DNA of 64,000 nucleotides, taken from NCBI GenBank assembly GCA_002928515.1, contig PERI01000002.1, forward strand, positions 496,001 through 560,000. Direction: 5' to 3'. Positions 7,509 to 18,447 of this stretch are shown in pieces (the first letter of the stretch is position 1; each line of letters begins with the position of its first letter). The DNA comes from Hyphomicrobium sp. GTDB lineage: Bacteria; Pseudomonadota; Alphaproteobacteria; Rhizobiales; Hyphomicrobiaceae. A program made the translations under genes and the position numbers. Below the pieces are notes generated by a model. It was not told where the DNA came from and searched no databases. It saw only the letters and a list, made by a program, of their open reading frames with translations.

Positions 7509-9782
7509 CTAAACGCGACCGGCACCATAAGCCGCCAAAGCTGCGAGATTGACCACGTCTGCGTCGGTAGCCCCGAACGAGCAGATCTGCACGGAATGCG
7601 ATAGGCCGACGATCAACGGACCTATGATGGTTGCCCCGCCAAGTTCCTTAAGCATCTTGGTCGAGATAGATGCGGCGTGGAATGCAGGCATCACGAGCAC
7701 GTTGGCGGTGTCTGACAGGCGACAGAAAGGATAGTGGCGCATCAGATCGCGATTGAGCGCGACATCGGCGGCCATGTCGCCATCGTACTCAAAATCAACC
7801 TGGCGCTCGTCGAGAATACGGACGGCTTCACGGACTTGATCTGAACGTTCGCCACGCGGCTGGCCAAATGTAGAGTAGGCAAGTAGCGCGACGCGCGGCT
7901 CGATACCGAAGTTGCGCGCGGCGTGGGCTGCCTCGGTGGCGATGTTGGCTAGTTCTTCTGCTGTCGGCATATCGTGGATCGAGGTGTCAGCAATCAGCAC
8001 GGCGCGGCCACGGCTGAGTGCCAACGAAACGCCGATCACGTGGCGGCCAGGCTTTTCATCCATGACGCGATGGACGTCCGCATAAACGCTGGTCCAGTTG
8101 CGTGTCACGCCTGAGACCATGGCATCGGCATAGCCGTGCACGACCATCAGAGCTGAGAATACGTTACGCTCATTCGCGACGAGACGTTCGCAATCGCGGC
8201 GCAGATAGCCGCGGCGCTGCAAGCGCGAGTAGAGAAAATCCGCGAACTCGGCGACGTGGGAAGAGCTACTCGTGTCGATCAATTCGAAATCGCTGCGCAG
8301 AGGTATTCCAAGTTCACGAAATTTTTCCGTCACGATCTTGCGCGAGCCGATCAAAATCGGTTGGCCGAAGCCTTGTGTCAAAAATGTATTTGCTGCGCGA
8401 ATGACGGCTGGGTCCTCGGCCTCGGCAAAGACAATGCGCTTTGGGTCGCTGCGGACGTGATCGAATGTCGATTGCAGCCATCCGGCTACCGGGTCGAGGC
8501 GGGCCTTCAATCGTGCGATGTAGGCGTCCATATCGACAATCGGTTTTCGCGCCACGCCGGAATCCATCGCGGCTTTGGCAACCGCTGCTGGAACGTGAGC
8601 GAGCAAGCGAGGGTCAAAGGGGGCTGGAATAATGTAGCCCGGTCCGAATGTCGGTCGCTCGCCGTGGAAGGCGGCTGCGACTTGATCGGGGACCTCGGCG
8701 CGGGCGAGTTCGGCAATGGCTTCTGCAGCTGCAATTTTCATGGCGTCGTTGATGGTGCTCGCTTGGACATCGAGGGCACCGCGGAAAATAAAGGGGAAGC
8801 AGAGCACGTTGTTGATCTGGTTGGGGTAGTCGGATCGCCCTGTCGCCATAACGGCATCGGGGCGCACGGCTTGCACGTCTTCCGGTTTGATTTCGGGATC
8901 GGGATTGGCCATCGCGAAGATCAACGGCTTGGCCGCCATGCTCTCGACCATCTCGCGCGAGACGATGCCAGCCGCGGAAAGTCCGAGAAAAATATCGGCA
9001 CCTTTCATGATTTCAGCGAGCGTGCGCATTTTCGTTTTCTGAGCGTAGGGTGCTTTGTAAGGGTCCATTAAGGTCGGACGACCCTCGTAAACAACGCCCT
9101 CGATATCGGCGATAAAAATGTTCTCGCGCTTCATGCCGATTTTGACGAGTAGGTTGAGGCAAGCGAGCGCTGCGGCTCCGGCACCTGCGCACACGAGTTT
9201 GACTTTTGCGATGTCCTTGTCGACGACCTTTAATCCGTTGAGCATTCCGGCTGCTACGACGATGGCGGTGCCGTGCTGATCGTCATGGAAGACGGGGATA
9301 TCGAGCAAGCCTTTGAGCGTTTCTTCGATGACGAAGCACTCAGGCGATTTGATATCTTCCAGATTGATGCCGCCGAACGACGGGCCGAGATAGCGCACTG
9401 AATTTATGAAGGCGTCGGCGTCGGGTGTATCGACGAGCAGATCGATCGAGTCGATATCGGCAAAGCGTTTGAATAAAGCGGCTTTGCCTTCCATCACGGG
9501 CTTGGCGGCCAATGCGCCTAAATTTCCAAGGCCGAGAATGGCCGTGCCGTTCGAGACAACGGCAACGAGATTGCCTTTATTCGTGTAGGCGTAAACGTCG
9601 CCCGGGGTTTGGGCAATCGCGAGCACGGGAATGGCGACGCCCGGCGAATAGGCCAGCGATAGGTCGCGCTGGGTCGCGAGCGGTTTTGTGGTTGTGATTT
9701 CAAGCTTGCCGGGTTTGCCGCTGGAATGGAATTGCAAGGCTTCCTGTGCGGTAACTCGGGCGGCGCGAAATTGTGTGGCCAT
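7509..9782 (-). CDS. maeB: NADP-dependent malic enzyme with phosphotransacetylase-like C-terminal domain
   Basis: A 757-residue two-domain protein. Residues about 1-430 are the malic enzyme part: [31 protein letters not shown], the catalytic stretch [13 protein letters not shown] and the nucleotide-binding [16 protein letters not shown], then [10 protein letters not shown]. Residues about 430-757 resemble phosphate acetyltransferase ([32 protein letters not shown], and [13 protein letters not shown] at the end) but in this enzyme family the domain is regulatory or structural. It decarboxylates malate to pyruvate and makes NADPH. The length is standard for MaeB. ATG 9782 is divergent from mutS; a 9-bp inverted repeat lies in its leader region. 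Confidence 0.96.
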   Translation of the reverse strand: MATQFRAARVTAQEALQFHSSGKPGKLEITTTKPLATQRDLSLAYSPGVAIPVLAIAQTPGDVYAYTNKGNLVAVVSNGTAILGLGNLGALAAKPVMEGKAALFKRFADIDSIDLLVDTPDADAFINSVRYLGPSFGGINLEDIKSPECFVIEETLKGLLDIPVFHDDQHGTAIVVAAGMLNGLKVVDKDIAKVKLVCAGAGAAALACLNLLVKIGMKRENIFIADIEGVVYEGRPTLMDPYKAPYAQKTKMRTLAEIMKGADIFLGLSAAGIVSREMVESMAAKPLIFAMANPDPEIKPEDVQAVRPDAVMATGRSDYPNQINNVLCFPFIFRGALDVQASTINDAMKIAAAEAIAELARAEVPDQVAAAFHGERPTFGPGYIIPAPFDPRLLAHVPAAVAKAAMDSGVARKPIVDMDAYIARLKARLDPVAGWLQSTFDHVRSDPKRIVFAEAEDPAVIRAANTFLTQGFGQPILIGSRKIVTEKFRELGIPLRSDFELIDTSSSSHVAEFADFLYSRLQRRGYLRRDCERLVANERNVFSALMVVHGYADAMVSGVTRNWTSVYADVHRVMDEKPGRHVIGVSLALSRGRAVLIADTSIHDMPTAEELANIATEAAHAARNFGIEPRVALLAYSTFGQPRGERSDQVREAVRILDERQVDFEYDGDMAADVALNRDLMRHYPFCRLSDTANVLVMPAFHAASISTKMLKELGGATIIGPLIVGLSHSVQICSFGATDADVVNLAALAAYGAGRV

Positions 9783-9855
9783 GTGGCAATAGACCGTCTG
9801 TGAAGAGGAAGCCGATCACGGCGCGACGCCGTTCGGCTGCGGATTGGGCGGCACG

Positions 9856-9886
9856 ATAGGTTGCGGCTGGCGTCTCAGCAACCTAT
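9856..9886. repeat. Perfect 9-bp inverted repeat between maeB and mutS
   Basis: ATAGGTTGC (9856-9864) and GCAACCTAT (9878-9886) are exact inverted copies around a 13-base centre. It sits in the 234-base divergent region, about 75 bases upstream of the maeB start and 130 bases upstream of mutS. It could be an operator for a dimeric regulator or a hairpin in the maeB leader. No T-run follows on either strand, so a terminator is unlikely. Confidence 0.6.
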
Positions 9887-10016
9887 GCATGGGTCCGGCT
9901 TAAGTCGGGGGTGCGCTGTACTGGCGATACGTCTCAAGACGCGGGCTCGGCGATCATTATAGTCAGAATGCGTGAACACAGTGCGCGAGACGTGAAAACG
10001 GTTTACGGCACCCGTC

Positions 10017-12854
10017 ATGGCTAAACATAACGATGTCCGCAAGGACAGGGAAATAGCCGTCGAAGCTGGTGCCGACGCCGAAGTGTCGCACGGGCCGACG
10101 ATCGCTCATGCTGCAATCGAAGCAACGCCCTCCATGGCGCAATATCTCGAAATTAAAGCTGCCAATCCCGATAGCCTTCTTTGGTATCGGATGGGCGATT
10201 TCTACGAATTGTTTTTCGAAGATGCAGTTGCTGCATCGCAGGCCCTGTCCATCGTGTTGACGAAGCGTGGGCGGCATCAGGGTTTAGACATTCCGATGTG
10301 TGGGGTGCCGGTCCATCGCGCCGATGAATATTTGCAGCGTCTCATAAGGCAGGGATTTCGCGTTGCTGTGTGTGAGCAACTCGAAGATCCAGCAGAGGCG
10401 CGCAAGCGGGGTGCGAAATCGGTTGTCAAACGGGATGTCGTGCGTCTCGTCACGCCAGGTACCATCACCGAAGACGCGTTACTCGATGCCAAAGCGCGCA
10501 ATTATCTGACGGCGATCTATCTTGCGACACCCAGCAGCATCGCGGTGACGCAAGCGAACGCACGCGTGGCGCTGGCGTCGATCGATATTTCATCGGGCGA
10601 TGTCGAAGTTGGCGAGGTGAGTGGTGCGGATTTACCGGGAGAATTGGTGCGTTTGGCGCCAGGTGAAATTTTAGCGTCAGATTCTTTGTTGTCCGATGCG
10701 ACGATGCGGCAAATCCTGCAATCGGTGGGGGCTGCCTCGACGCCGATACCTGATGCCTATTTCAATCCCACGTCCGGTGCGCGCGATTTTAAGGCGCGTC
10801 TTGGCGTTAGCGATCTCGATGGATTTGGAACATTCTCGCGCGCGGAATTGGCGGCCGTTGGTGCAGCCTTAAAGTACATCGACCTGACGCAACTTGGCGC
10901 AAAACCTGTCCTGCGCGCGCCCAAGCGAAGTGGCAGTGGAGCGACGTTGGTGATCGACGCGGCGACGCGCGCCAGTTTGGAATTGGTGAAAGCCCTTTCC
11001 GATGATCGTGGCGCGACGTTGCTTGCCGCGATGGATCGAACCGTCACGGGTGCTGGCGCACGGGAGTTATCTGCGCGTGTCTCGAGCCCGCTCGCGTCGG
11101 CTGCTGAGATCAACGCGCGGTTGGATGGTGTGGAATATTTGATCGGCCAGCGTCGGTTGATGGACGACATTCGTACCTTTCTAAAAACGGCGCCGGATTT
11201 GGCGCGTGCATTGCCGCGTTTGGGTTTTGGCCGCGGTGGGCCACGAGATTTGGCATGCGTGCGCGATAGTCTTGACGTCGCGCAGCGGTGTCATGACGCT
11301 CTCTTGAAGGCTGGCGGTGCGCTCGGTTTGCCGACTGTGCTTGTGTCCATTTGTGAAGGCTTGTGTGCATCTTCGCGCGCGCTTGCCGATACATTAACAG
11401 CGGCGCTCGCCGATGATCTCCCGCATCTGAAACGCGACGGCGGGTTTGTGCGGAATGGGTACAACGCCGATCTCGATACGGCGCGCGCGTTGCGTGACGA
11501 CAGTCGCACGGTGATGGCACAGCTCGAAGCGCAGTACATCGAGAAGACGGGTATTAAGACGCTCAAGGTTCGCCATAATAATATTCTTGGTTTTTATGTC
11601 GAAGTCACGCAGCTCAACGCCAAGCCTTTGCTGTCAGAGCCGCTGTCGGATGAATTCCGGCATCGCCAAACGATGGCCAACGCCGTTCGTTTTACAACGC
11701 GCGATTTGGTTGAAACAGAAGGCATGATTGCCTCGGCGACCGAGCGCGCGATTAGTCTTGAACAAGAGATATTTGCCGATCTTGCAGCCGAGATTGCGCG
11801 TGCTGATCGGACATTGGGTTTGGTTGCGGCGGCATTGGCCGAGCTCGATGTGATCGCATCTCTTGCTACTCTTGCCATTGAGCAAGGCTATGTCCGCCCG
11901 ATACTGGATGAGGGCGATACATTCGAGATTATCGGTGGACGACATCCGGTTGTGCAGCAGGCGTTGAAGGCTGCCGAAGGCGCTGCATTCATTGCCAACG
12001 ATTGCATCTTGGTGCGTGCCAATGCGTCTGCGCTCAGTGCATCGCCCGAGGCGCTTCCGGAAGCCAGACTATGGCTGGTCACCGGTCCCAACATGGCCGG
12101 AAAATCGACGTTTCTGCGTCAGAACGCACTTATTGCTGTGATGGCTCAAGTGGGGTCTTTTGTGCCCGCTGCGTCTGCGCACATCGGTATCATCGATCGG
12201 CTGTTTTCGCGCGTTGGCGCGGCTGATGATTTGGCGCGCGGACGTTCGACGTTCATGGTGGAAATGGTGGAGACGGCTGCCATTCTTAATCAGGCGACGC
12301 ATCGCTCGCTCATTATTCTCGATGAAATCGGACGCGGGACATCGACATTCGATGGTTTATCGATTGCTTGGGCAACGGTCGAATATTTGCACGATGTGAC
12401 GAAGGCACGGGCTCTCTTTGCAACGCACTACCATGAGCTGACGCAATTGGCGCGCCGATTGGACAACATTGCCAACGTCTCGATGGACGTGGCTGAGTGG
12501 CAAGACAGCATCGTATTTTTGCATAAGGTCAAGGCAGGCGCGGCTGATCGTTCTTACGGCATACAGGTTGCCAAACTTGCGGGTCTGCCGACTGCGGTCG
12601 TGTCGCGGGCGCGTGATGTTTTGAATAGGCTTGAGAAAGCCGACCGGCGACCCAAGGGTGGCAGTCAAATCATGGATGATTTGCCACTTTTTGCAGCATC
12701 ACAGCCGGACCGTGAGCAAAAGCCTGCGCAATCAACCGCCTTAGAGCTTGCGCTTCGCGCCATGCTGCCCGATGAGCTAACGCCGCGTTCAGCCCTCGAT
12801 AAACTTTACGAACTGAAGGCGCTTGCTGAATCCTCCAAGACATCGGACCGCTAA
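10017..12854 (+). CDS. mutS: DNA mismatch repair protein MutS
   Basis: A 945-residue MutS, slightly longer than usual because of an acidic N-terminal lead of about 38 residues before SMAQYLEIKAANPDSLLWYRMGDFYELF. The Phe-x-Glu mismatch-binding motif is in GDFYELF. The C-terminal ATPase domain shows Walker A GPNMAGKSTF, SRVGAADDLARGRSTFMVEM, Walker B SLIILDEIGRGTSTFDG and ATHYHEL. It binds mismatches and recruits MutL. ATG 10017 follows the divergent maeB/mutS region. Its stop lies three bases before the glnD start, so the two are probably co-transcribed. Confidence 0.98.
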   Translation: MAKHNDVRKDREIAVEAGADAEVSHGPTIAHAAIEATPSMAQYLEIKAANPDSLLWYRMGDFYELFFEDAVAASQALSIVLTKRGRHQGLDIPMCGVPVHRADEYLQRLIRQGFRVAVCEQLEDPAEARKRGAKSVVKRDVVRLVTPGTITEDALLDAKARNYLTAIYLATPSSIAVTQANARVALASIDISSGDVEVGEVSGADLPGELVRLAPGEILASDSLLSDATMRQILQSVGAASTPIPDAYFNPTSGARDFKARLGVSDLDGFGTFSRAELAAVGAALKYIDLTQLGAKPVLRAPKRSGSGATLVIDAATRASLELVKALSDDRGATLLAAMDRTVTGAGARELSARVSSPLASAAEINARLDGVEYLIGQRRLMDDIRTFLKTAPDLARALPRLGFGRGGPRDLACVRDSLDVAQRCHDALLKAGGALGLPTVLVSICEGLCASSRALADTLTAALADDLPHLKRDGGFVRNGYNADLDTARALRDDSRTVMAQLEAQYIEKTGIKTLKVRHNNILGFYVEVTQLNAKPLLSEPLSDEFRHRQTMANAVRFTTRDLVETEGMIASATERAISLEQEIFADLAAEIARADRTLGLVAAALAELDVIASLATLAIEQGYVRPILDEGDTFEIIGGRHPVVQQALKAAEGAAFIANDCILVRANASALSASPEALPEARLWLVTGPNMAGKSTFLRQNALIAVMAQVGSFVPAASAHIGIIDRLFSRVGAADDLARGRSTFMVEMVETAAILNQATHRSLIILDEIGRGTSTFDGLSIAWATVEYLHDVTKARALFATHYHELTQLARRLDNIANVSMDVAEWQDSIVFLHKVKAGAADRSYGIQVAKLAGLPTAVVSRARDVLNRLEKADRRPKGGSQIMDDLPLFAASQPDREQKPAQSTALELALRAMLPDELTPRSALDKLYELKALAESSKTSDR

Positions 12855-12857
12855 CGC

Positions 12858-15635
12858 GTGAATCAGATTTTACCGCCTTACTTCGATACGCAGGCCCTGC
12901 GCCATAAACTGACTGGGATCTATAACGATGCCGGCGGTGCACCGGAGGCGCGCCCTGTTGTCATCGAAAGTTTGAAGGGGTTGGTCAAAAATGCGCGGCA
13001 TGCCGCGAGGACTGCACTCGAAGCTAGCGGCAATGGCCGTCAGTGCGCTTCGGGTTTGTCAGAATTTCAAGACGATCTCATTCGCTTGATTTACGATTAC
13101 ACGGTGACGCACGTTTATCGGGCGACCAATCCTTCTGACGCGGAACGTATGAGCATTGTCGCGACCGGCGGTTACGGACGCGGTTTGCTAGCACCGGGTT
13201 CCGACATCGATTTGCTGTTTCTGCTTCCCTACAAACAGACGCCGTGGGGCGAGAGTGTTGCCGAGTACATGCTCTATGTGTTGTGGGATTTGGGCTTCAA
13301 AGTTGGTCACGCGACGCGCACGGTTGAGCAATGCATCAAGCTTTCAATTGCCGATACGACTATTCGCACGGCTTTGCTCGATGCGCGCTTGATCCATGGC
13401 GACCGGCAACTGTTTGCTGAGTTCGAAGATCGCTTTAAATCGGAAGTCGTTACTGGCAGCGCGCGGCAATTCATCGACGCCAAAATGGCGGAGCGTGATG
13501 AGCGCACGCGGCGTATCGGTGAAAGCCGTTATAAGGTCGAGCCGAACGTCAAAGACGGCAAAGGTGGATTGCGCGATCTGCATACTCTGCACTGGTTGTC
13601 GAAGTATATTTTTGGACAAGAAGTCGGCAGCGCTGCTGTTGAGGCTGGAATTTTCACGCCTACTGAAGCGCGCACCTTCCGACGATGTGAAGACTTTCTT
13701 TGGAGTGTGCGCTGCTTTTTGCACTTCTTGACCGGACGGGCTGAAGAAGTTCTGAGTTTCGACGTCCAGCCGCAGATGGCTGAGAGTTTGGGCTATACGG
13801 CACATGGCGGTCTGCGTTCCGTCGAGCGCTTTATGAAGCACTATTTTTTAATCGCAAAGGACGTTGGCGATCTGACAACGATCCTATGTGGCGCGCTGGA
13901 AATGCAGCAATTGAAAGCGGCGCCGAGTGTGTCGAGATTTTTGCGCCCGCTCACTTGGCGCACGCGGCGTGAGGTTCGCCAGAAGACGGATTTCCGTGTC
14001 GATAATGATCGGCTGAACGTTGCGGACCCTGATGTCTTCAAGCGCGATCCTGTCAATCTGATCCGATTTTTTGCGCAAGCTGAAGCGACCGGTGGATTTT
14101 TACATCCAGATGCCATCCGCTTGTTGCGGCAATCGCTGCGCCTGATCGACGACAAATTGCGAAGTGACCCAGAGGCCAATCGATTGTTTCTGGAGCTCCT
14201 GACTGGCAGTGCCAATCCTGAAGGCACGTTGCGGCGCATGAACGATGCAGGTGTCTTGGGTCGATTCATTCCAGACTTCGGACGCATCGTCGCGATGATG
14301 CAGTTTAATATGTATCATCACTACACTGTCGATGAACATTTGGTTCGCACAGTTGGAAATCTCACGGCCGTCGAGCAGGATCTCGTGCGCGATGAGTTGC
14401 CGCTGTCGTCGGAGCTGATGAAAAATATTCAGAACCGGCGGGCGTTGTTTGTCGCGGCTTTCCTGCACGATATCGGCAAGGGCCGGAAAGAGGACCACTC
14501 GATTGTTGGCGCACGAATCGCACGCCGGGTTTGTCCGCGTCTCGGATTGACAACTGCTGAGACGGAACTCGTCGCGTGGCTCATTGAAGAGCATTTGACG
14601 ATGAGCAATGTTGCGCATTCGCGTGATATCTCCGATCCGCGTACGGTGCAGGATTTCGCGGCTAAGGTGCAAAGTCCGGAGCGTTTGAAGCTTCTCACAT
14701 TGCTGACAGTTGCCGACATTCGCGCCGTTGGCCCGGGTGTGTGGAATGGCTGGAAGGGGCAGTTGTTACGAACGCTCTATTATGAAACCGAGCCGCAAGT
14801 GGCGGGTGGTCATACGCAAGTCCAGCGTGATGAACGCATCGAGGAAGCGCAAGCTAAATTGCGTTCTGCTCTTTCGGATTGGGATTACACGGAGGTGCGC
14901 GGCTTTATTGCCCGCCACTATCCGAGCTATTGGCTGAGGACCGATACCAAAACGCAAGTTGAACATGCTGAGTTGTTGCGTGATGCGGCTCGCAATAACT
15001 TGCAATTGGCAACGCGGGTTAAAACCGATGCGTTTACAGCCATCACGGAATTGACCGTTTTTGCACCCAATCACCCGCGCTTGCTCGCCTTGTTTGCCGG
15101 GGCTTGTGCGGCGGCTGGGTGCAATATTGCTGGCGCCCACATCACCACGACACGCGATGGCTTCGCGCTCGATACATTTTTGCTCAACCGCGAGTTTGCG
15201 AACGATGAGGATGAATTACGACGCGGGCAGCGTATCGGCGATATGATCGATCGATTGCTGAAGGGTGAGGATAACTTAAAATCGCTGCTGCAAAAACGTC
15301 GATCCGGTCGGCGCGGCGTCGAGGCCTTTACGGTTGAGCCTGAAGTGATCGTCAATAATGCCTTATCGGAACGATTGACAGTGGTTGAAGTGTCTGGGCG
15401 AGATCGTCCGGGGCTGCTCTACGATTTGACGAGCGCGCTGTCGGATTTGTCTCTAGATATTGCCTCGGCCCATGTCACGACTTTCGGTGAGAAGGCCGTG
15501 GACGTGTTTTACGTGACCGATCTTGTGGGTAAGCAAATCGTCAGCGATGTGCGACAGAAGACGATCAAAGACCGATTGTTGTCTGTTCTGAGTATGCCTG
15601 CGAAAGCTAAAGTTTCGAAAAGTCTCCCAGTATAG
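12858..15635 (+). CDS. glnD: Bifunctional PII uridylyltransferase/uridylyl-removing enzyme
   Basis: A 925-residue nitrogen sensor that uridylylates PII proteins when glutamine is low and deuridylylates them when it is high. Domains in order: nucleotidyltransferase with GGYGRGLLAPGSDIDLLFL (about 94-112), GlnD linker with ESRYKVEPNVKDGKGGLRDL, HD hydrolase domain with AAFLHDIGKGRKEDHS (about 533-548), and two ACT domains (VFAPNHPRLLALFAG and VEVSGRDRPGLLYDLTSA) that sense glutamine. The start is GTG 12858, three bases after the mutS stop; no ATG fits as well. Complete. Confidence 0.97.
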   Translation: MNQILPPYFDTQALRHKLTGIYNDAGGAPEARPVVIESLKGLVKNARHAARTALEASGNGRQCASGLSEFQDDLIRLIYDYTVTHVYRATNPSDAERMSIVATGGYGRGLLAPGSDIDLLFLLPYKQTPWGESVAEYMLYVLWDLGFKVGHATRTVEQCIKLSIADTTIRTALLDARLIHGDRQLFAEFEDRFKSEVVTGSARQFIDAKMAERDERTRRIGESRYKVEPNVKDGKGGLRDLHTLHWLSKYIFGQEVGSAAVEAGIFTPTEARTFRRCEDFLWSVRCFLHFLTGRAEEVLSFDVQPQMAESLGYTAHGGLRSVERFMKHYFLIAKDVGDLTTILCGALEMQQLKAAPSVSRFLRPLTWRTRREVRQKTDFRVDNDRLNVADPDVFKRDPVNLIRFFAQAEATGGFLHPDAIRLLRQSLRLIDDKLRSDPEANRLFLELLTGSANPEGTLRRMNDAGVLGRFIPDFGRIVAMMQFNMYHHYTVDEHLVRTVGNLTAVEQDLVRDELPLSSELMKNIQNRRALFVAAFLHDIGKGRKEDHSIVGARIARRVCPRLGLTTAETELVAWLIEEHLTMSNVAHSRDISDPRTVQDFAAKVQSPERLKLLTLLTVADIRAVGPGVWNGWKGQLLRTLYYETEPQVAGGHTQVQRDERIEEAQAKLRSALSDWDYTEVRGFIARHYPSYWLRTDTKTQVEHAELLRDAARNNLQLATRVKTDAFTAITELTVFAPNHPRLLALFAGACAAAGCNIAGAHITTTRDGFALDTFLLNREFANDEDELRRGQRIGDMIDRLLKGEDNLKSLLQKRRSGRRGVEAFTVEPEVIVNNALSERLTVVEVSGRDRPGLLYDLTSALSDLSLDIASAHVTTFGEKAVDVFYVTDLVGKQIVSDVRQKTIKDRLLSVLSMPAKAKVSKSLPV

Positions 15636-15686
15636 GTTGCATTTCATTTTTGTGGGTCGCGAAACCATGGCAGATGCGCTTCATCC

Positions 15687-17267
15687 ATGAAACTTTATCG
15701 ATCCTTCGCAACGGTTGGCGGCTTGACGCTTATTAGCCGCGTGTTTGGCTTCGTGCGCGATATCTTGATCGCGGCAACGCTGGGCTCGGGTTGGGTCGCC
15801 GATGCGTTTGTCGTGGCCTTCAGGTTTCCCAATCTCTTTCGCCGCCTGTTCGGTGAAGGCGCGTTTAATTCGGCGTTCGTGCCGATCTTCGCCAAGAAAA
15901 TCGAGGGCGAGGGACGGGAGGCTGCGCGGACATTTGCCGAAGATGCGATGGCTGGTCTCGTTTTTATCCTGCTCATTTTGACGATCATTGCTGAATTGGC
16001 GATGCCGTTCCTGATGTATGGATTGGCGCCGGGTTTTGAGCAGCAACCGGAAAAATTCGATCTGGCGGTACTGCTGACGCGGATTACGATGCCGTATCTG
16101 CTGTGTATGTCGCTCGTCGCTTTGATGTCTGGCGCTTTGAATTCGGTTGGTCGGTTCGCTGAGAGTTCGTCAGTCTCGATCGTACTCAATGTGTCGATGA
16201 TGGTCGCGACGCTGTTGTCGCTTTGGTACGGCTACACGGCCGGGCCCGAAGCGGGTGTCATTCAGGCCTGGGGTGTGTTTGTGGCTGGGCTGCTGCAACT
16301 AGCACTACTGATGTGGGGAATGAAGCGTGCCGGTCTGACGTTGCGTTTGAAGCGTCCGCGCATGACTGATGATTTGCGTCGCCTAGTGCGGCTCGGTGTG
16401 CCTGGGATCATTTCCGGCGGCGTGACACAAATCAACATTGCCATCGGCACGATCATCGCCTCGATGCAGGCGGGTGCCGTTTCGCATCTTTATTATGCCG
16501 ACCGGATCTATGAGTTGCCGCTGGCGATTGTTGGGATTGCGATTGGCGTTGTGCTGTTGCCGAATGTGGCACGTCAACTGCGCGCCGGGGACGAGGCGGC
16601 CGTGATGGACAGCCAGAACAGGTCGCTCGAATTTGCCATGCTGTTGACGATACCGGCGGCCATTGCACTGGCTGTGATGCCGGTCGAGATCGTGCGCGTG
16701 TTGTTTGAGCGCGGCGCGTTCACGGCTGAAGATACCGCATCAACGGCGTCCGTATTGCAAATTTTTGCGCTCGGCTTGCCGGCATTCGTCCTCATCAAAG
16801 TTTTTTCGCCCGCATACTTTGCTCGCGAAGATACTAAGACGCCGATGCGTTATGCGGCCATCAGCCTAACAGCCAATACGCTTGGTTCTATTGCCTTGTT
16901 CTTTTGGTTCCGCGACATCGGGCTTCGTCCGCAGCTCGGAATTGCGATCGCAACGACATTTGGCGGTTGGCTGAATGCTTGGTTATTGTGGTCCACGTTG
17001 CGGCAAAGAAAAGCGTTCGTTGCTGATGCGCGTTTGATCCGAAACATGCCTTTGATAGCCGTGGCGAGCGTCACCATGGGCGCGGTTCTGATAGGTGCTG
17101 CACACGTGCTTGCGCCGTATCTTGAGCGCAGTCAGGGCTTTCTCTCTCAGAGCATGTCACTGACCGTTCTCGTGGCAACGGGATTGTTGGTGTTTTCTGC
17201 CATCATCCTGGCGACGGGTGTGATGTCGCTCAATCAATTGGCTCGCTTTACGCGGCGCGGCTCATAA
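15687..17267 (+). CDS. murJ: Lipid II flippase MurJ (MviN)
   Basis: A 526-residue polytopic membrane protein of the MurJ/MviN family that flips the peptidoglycan precursor lipid II to the periplasmic face. It opens with the typical SFATVGGLTLISRVFGFVRD and RFPNLFRRLFGEGAFNSAFVP, which carries the conserved arginines of the central cavity. Later motifs include HLYYADRIYELPLAIVGIAIG and LFERGAFTAEDT. About 14 hydrophobic segments are seen. ATG 15687 overlaps the stop of a seven-codon mini-frame (15667-15690), which may be chance. The gene follows glnD by 51 bases. Confidence 0.96.
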   Translation: MKLYRSFATVGGLTLISRVFGFVRDILIAATLGSGWVADAFVVAFRFPNLFRRLFGEGAFNSAFVPIFAKKIEGEGREAARTFAEDAMAGLVFILLILTIIAELAMPFLMYGLAPGFEQQPEKFDLAVLLTRITMPYLLCMSLVALMSGALNSVGRFAESSSVSIVLNVSMMVATLLSLWYGYTAGPEAGVIQAWGVFVAGLLQLALLMWGMKRAGLTLRLKRPRMTDDLRRLVRLGVPGIISGGVTQINIAIGTIIASMQAGAVSHLYYADRIYELPLAIVGIAIGVVLLPNVARQLRAGDEAAVMDSQNRSLEFAMLLTIPAAIALAVMPVEIVRVLFERGAFTAEDTASTASVLQIFALGLPAFVLIKVFSPAYFAREDTKTPMRYAAISLTANTLGSIALFFWFRDIGLRPQLGIAIATTFGGWLNAWLLWSTLRQRKAFVADARLIRNMPLIAVASVTMGAVLIGAAHVLAPYLERSQGFLSQSMSLTVLVATGLLVFSAIILATGVMSLNQLARFTRRGS

Positions 17268-17358
17268 AGACTCAGAATGGCTTGCGCCTATCGCACGCGC
17301 ACGCGATAACCCGCGCCGGACTTAGTGTCCGATTCACATTTTCTATGAGACCCACACC

Positions 17359-18396
17359 ATGACGATCAGCCCGCGCGTATTTTCCGGCATGCAGCCGACC
17401 GGCAGCTTGCACCTTGGCAATTATCTGGGCGCGATGGTCAATTGGATCAAGATGCAAGAGACGCATGAGTGTATTTATTGCGTCGTCGATCTGCATGCGA
17501 TTACCGTGTGGCAGGACCCTGCAGAATTGCGCACGGCCATTCGCCAAGTGACGGCTGCCTATATTGCCGCCGGGCTCGATCCAAAGAAGAGTATTCTGTT
17601 CAATCAGTCGCAAGTCTCAGCGCACGCTGAACTGGCTTGGGTATTCAATTGCGTCGCGCGATTGGGTTGGCTCAATCGCATGACGCAATTTAAAGAGAAG
17701 GCAGGCAAAGATCGCGAGCAGGCCTCGGTCGGGCTCTATGCATATCCTAATCTCATGGCCGCCGACATTCTCGCATACCGGGCGACGCATGTTCCGGTCG
17801 GTGAAGATCAAAAGCAGCATTTGGAGTTGGCGCGCGATATTGCTCAGAAGTTCAATAACGATTTTCGCGAGAGCATAATCGCGCAGGGATTTGCAGATGG
17901 AGTTTTCTTTCCGCAGCCTGAGCCCGTCATCACGGGGCCTGCCACGCGCGTCATGAGCTTGCGCGATGGTACAAAGAAAATGTCGAAATCCGATCCGTCG
18001 GATTTATCGCGGATCAACCTCACGGACGATGCCGATACCATCGCCAAGAAAATCCAAAAGGCCAAGACCGACGCTGACCCTATTCCAACGGAGGATGGTG
18101 GATTTCAAGGCCGTCCGGAGGCTGAGAACCTCGTCGGAATTTATGCAGCGCTTGCCGATCAGACGGTTGAGACCGTTCTTAAAGATTTTGGTGGCCAGCA
18201 GTTTTCAGCCTTCAAAAAAGCGTTGGCTGAAGTTGCCACCGATAGGCTCGGCCGCATTGGCGGCGAGGCGCGACGATTAATGGCAGATTCCGCTGCGATC
18301 GACGCCGTGTTGGCCGATGGTTCGGCGCGCGCGCGTACTATTGCCCAACCGGTGATCGATCACGTCAAGGATATCGCTGGTCTTATTCGCTCGTAA
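17359..18396 (+). CDS. trpS: Tryptophanyl-tRNA synthetase
   Basis: A 345-residue class I synthetase charging tRNA-Trp. The HIGH-type motif appears as [11 protein letters not shown] (about 15-25) with the adjacent GMQPTG, and the KMSKS loop as KKMSKSD (about 208-214). Other family stretches are [23 protein letters not shown] and [17 protein letters not shown]. Length is standard. ATG 17359 lies 92 bases after murJ; that gap contains a CGGAC/GTCCG hairpin. Complete and intact. Confidence 0.98.
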   Translation: MTISPRVFSGMQPTGSLHLGNYLGAMVNWIKMQETHECIYCVVDLHAITVWQDPAELRTAIRQVTAAYIAAGLDPKKSILFNQSQVSAHAELAWVFNCVARLGWLNRMTQFKEKAGKDREQASVGLYAYPNLMAADILAYRATHVPVGEDQKQHLELARDIAQKFNNDFRESIIAQGFADGVFFPQPEPVITGPATRVMSLRDGTKKMSKSDPSDLSRINLTDDADTIAKKIQKAKTDADPIPTEDGGFQGRPEAENLVGIYAALADQTVETVLKDFGGQQFSAFKKALAEVATDRLGRIGGEARRLMADSAAIDAVLADGSARARTIAQPVIDHVKDIAGLIRS

Positions 18397-18447
18397 TTGC
18401 GCGTTTCAAGCATTGCCGGGCGCGGCGCAGAGTGGCAGCATGACCCC

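Noticed and set aside
8256-9071. Long plus-strand open frame of 271 codons inside maeB
   Set aside because: It is antisense to a clear malic enzyme gene and its protein has no recognisable domain or codon pattern.
15667-15690. Seven-codon mini-frame overlapping the murJ start (ATGA)
   Set aside because: No strong ribosome-binding site and too short to judge; may be chance.
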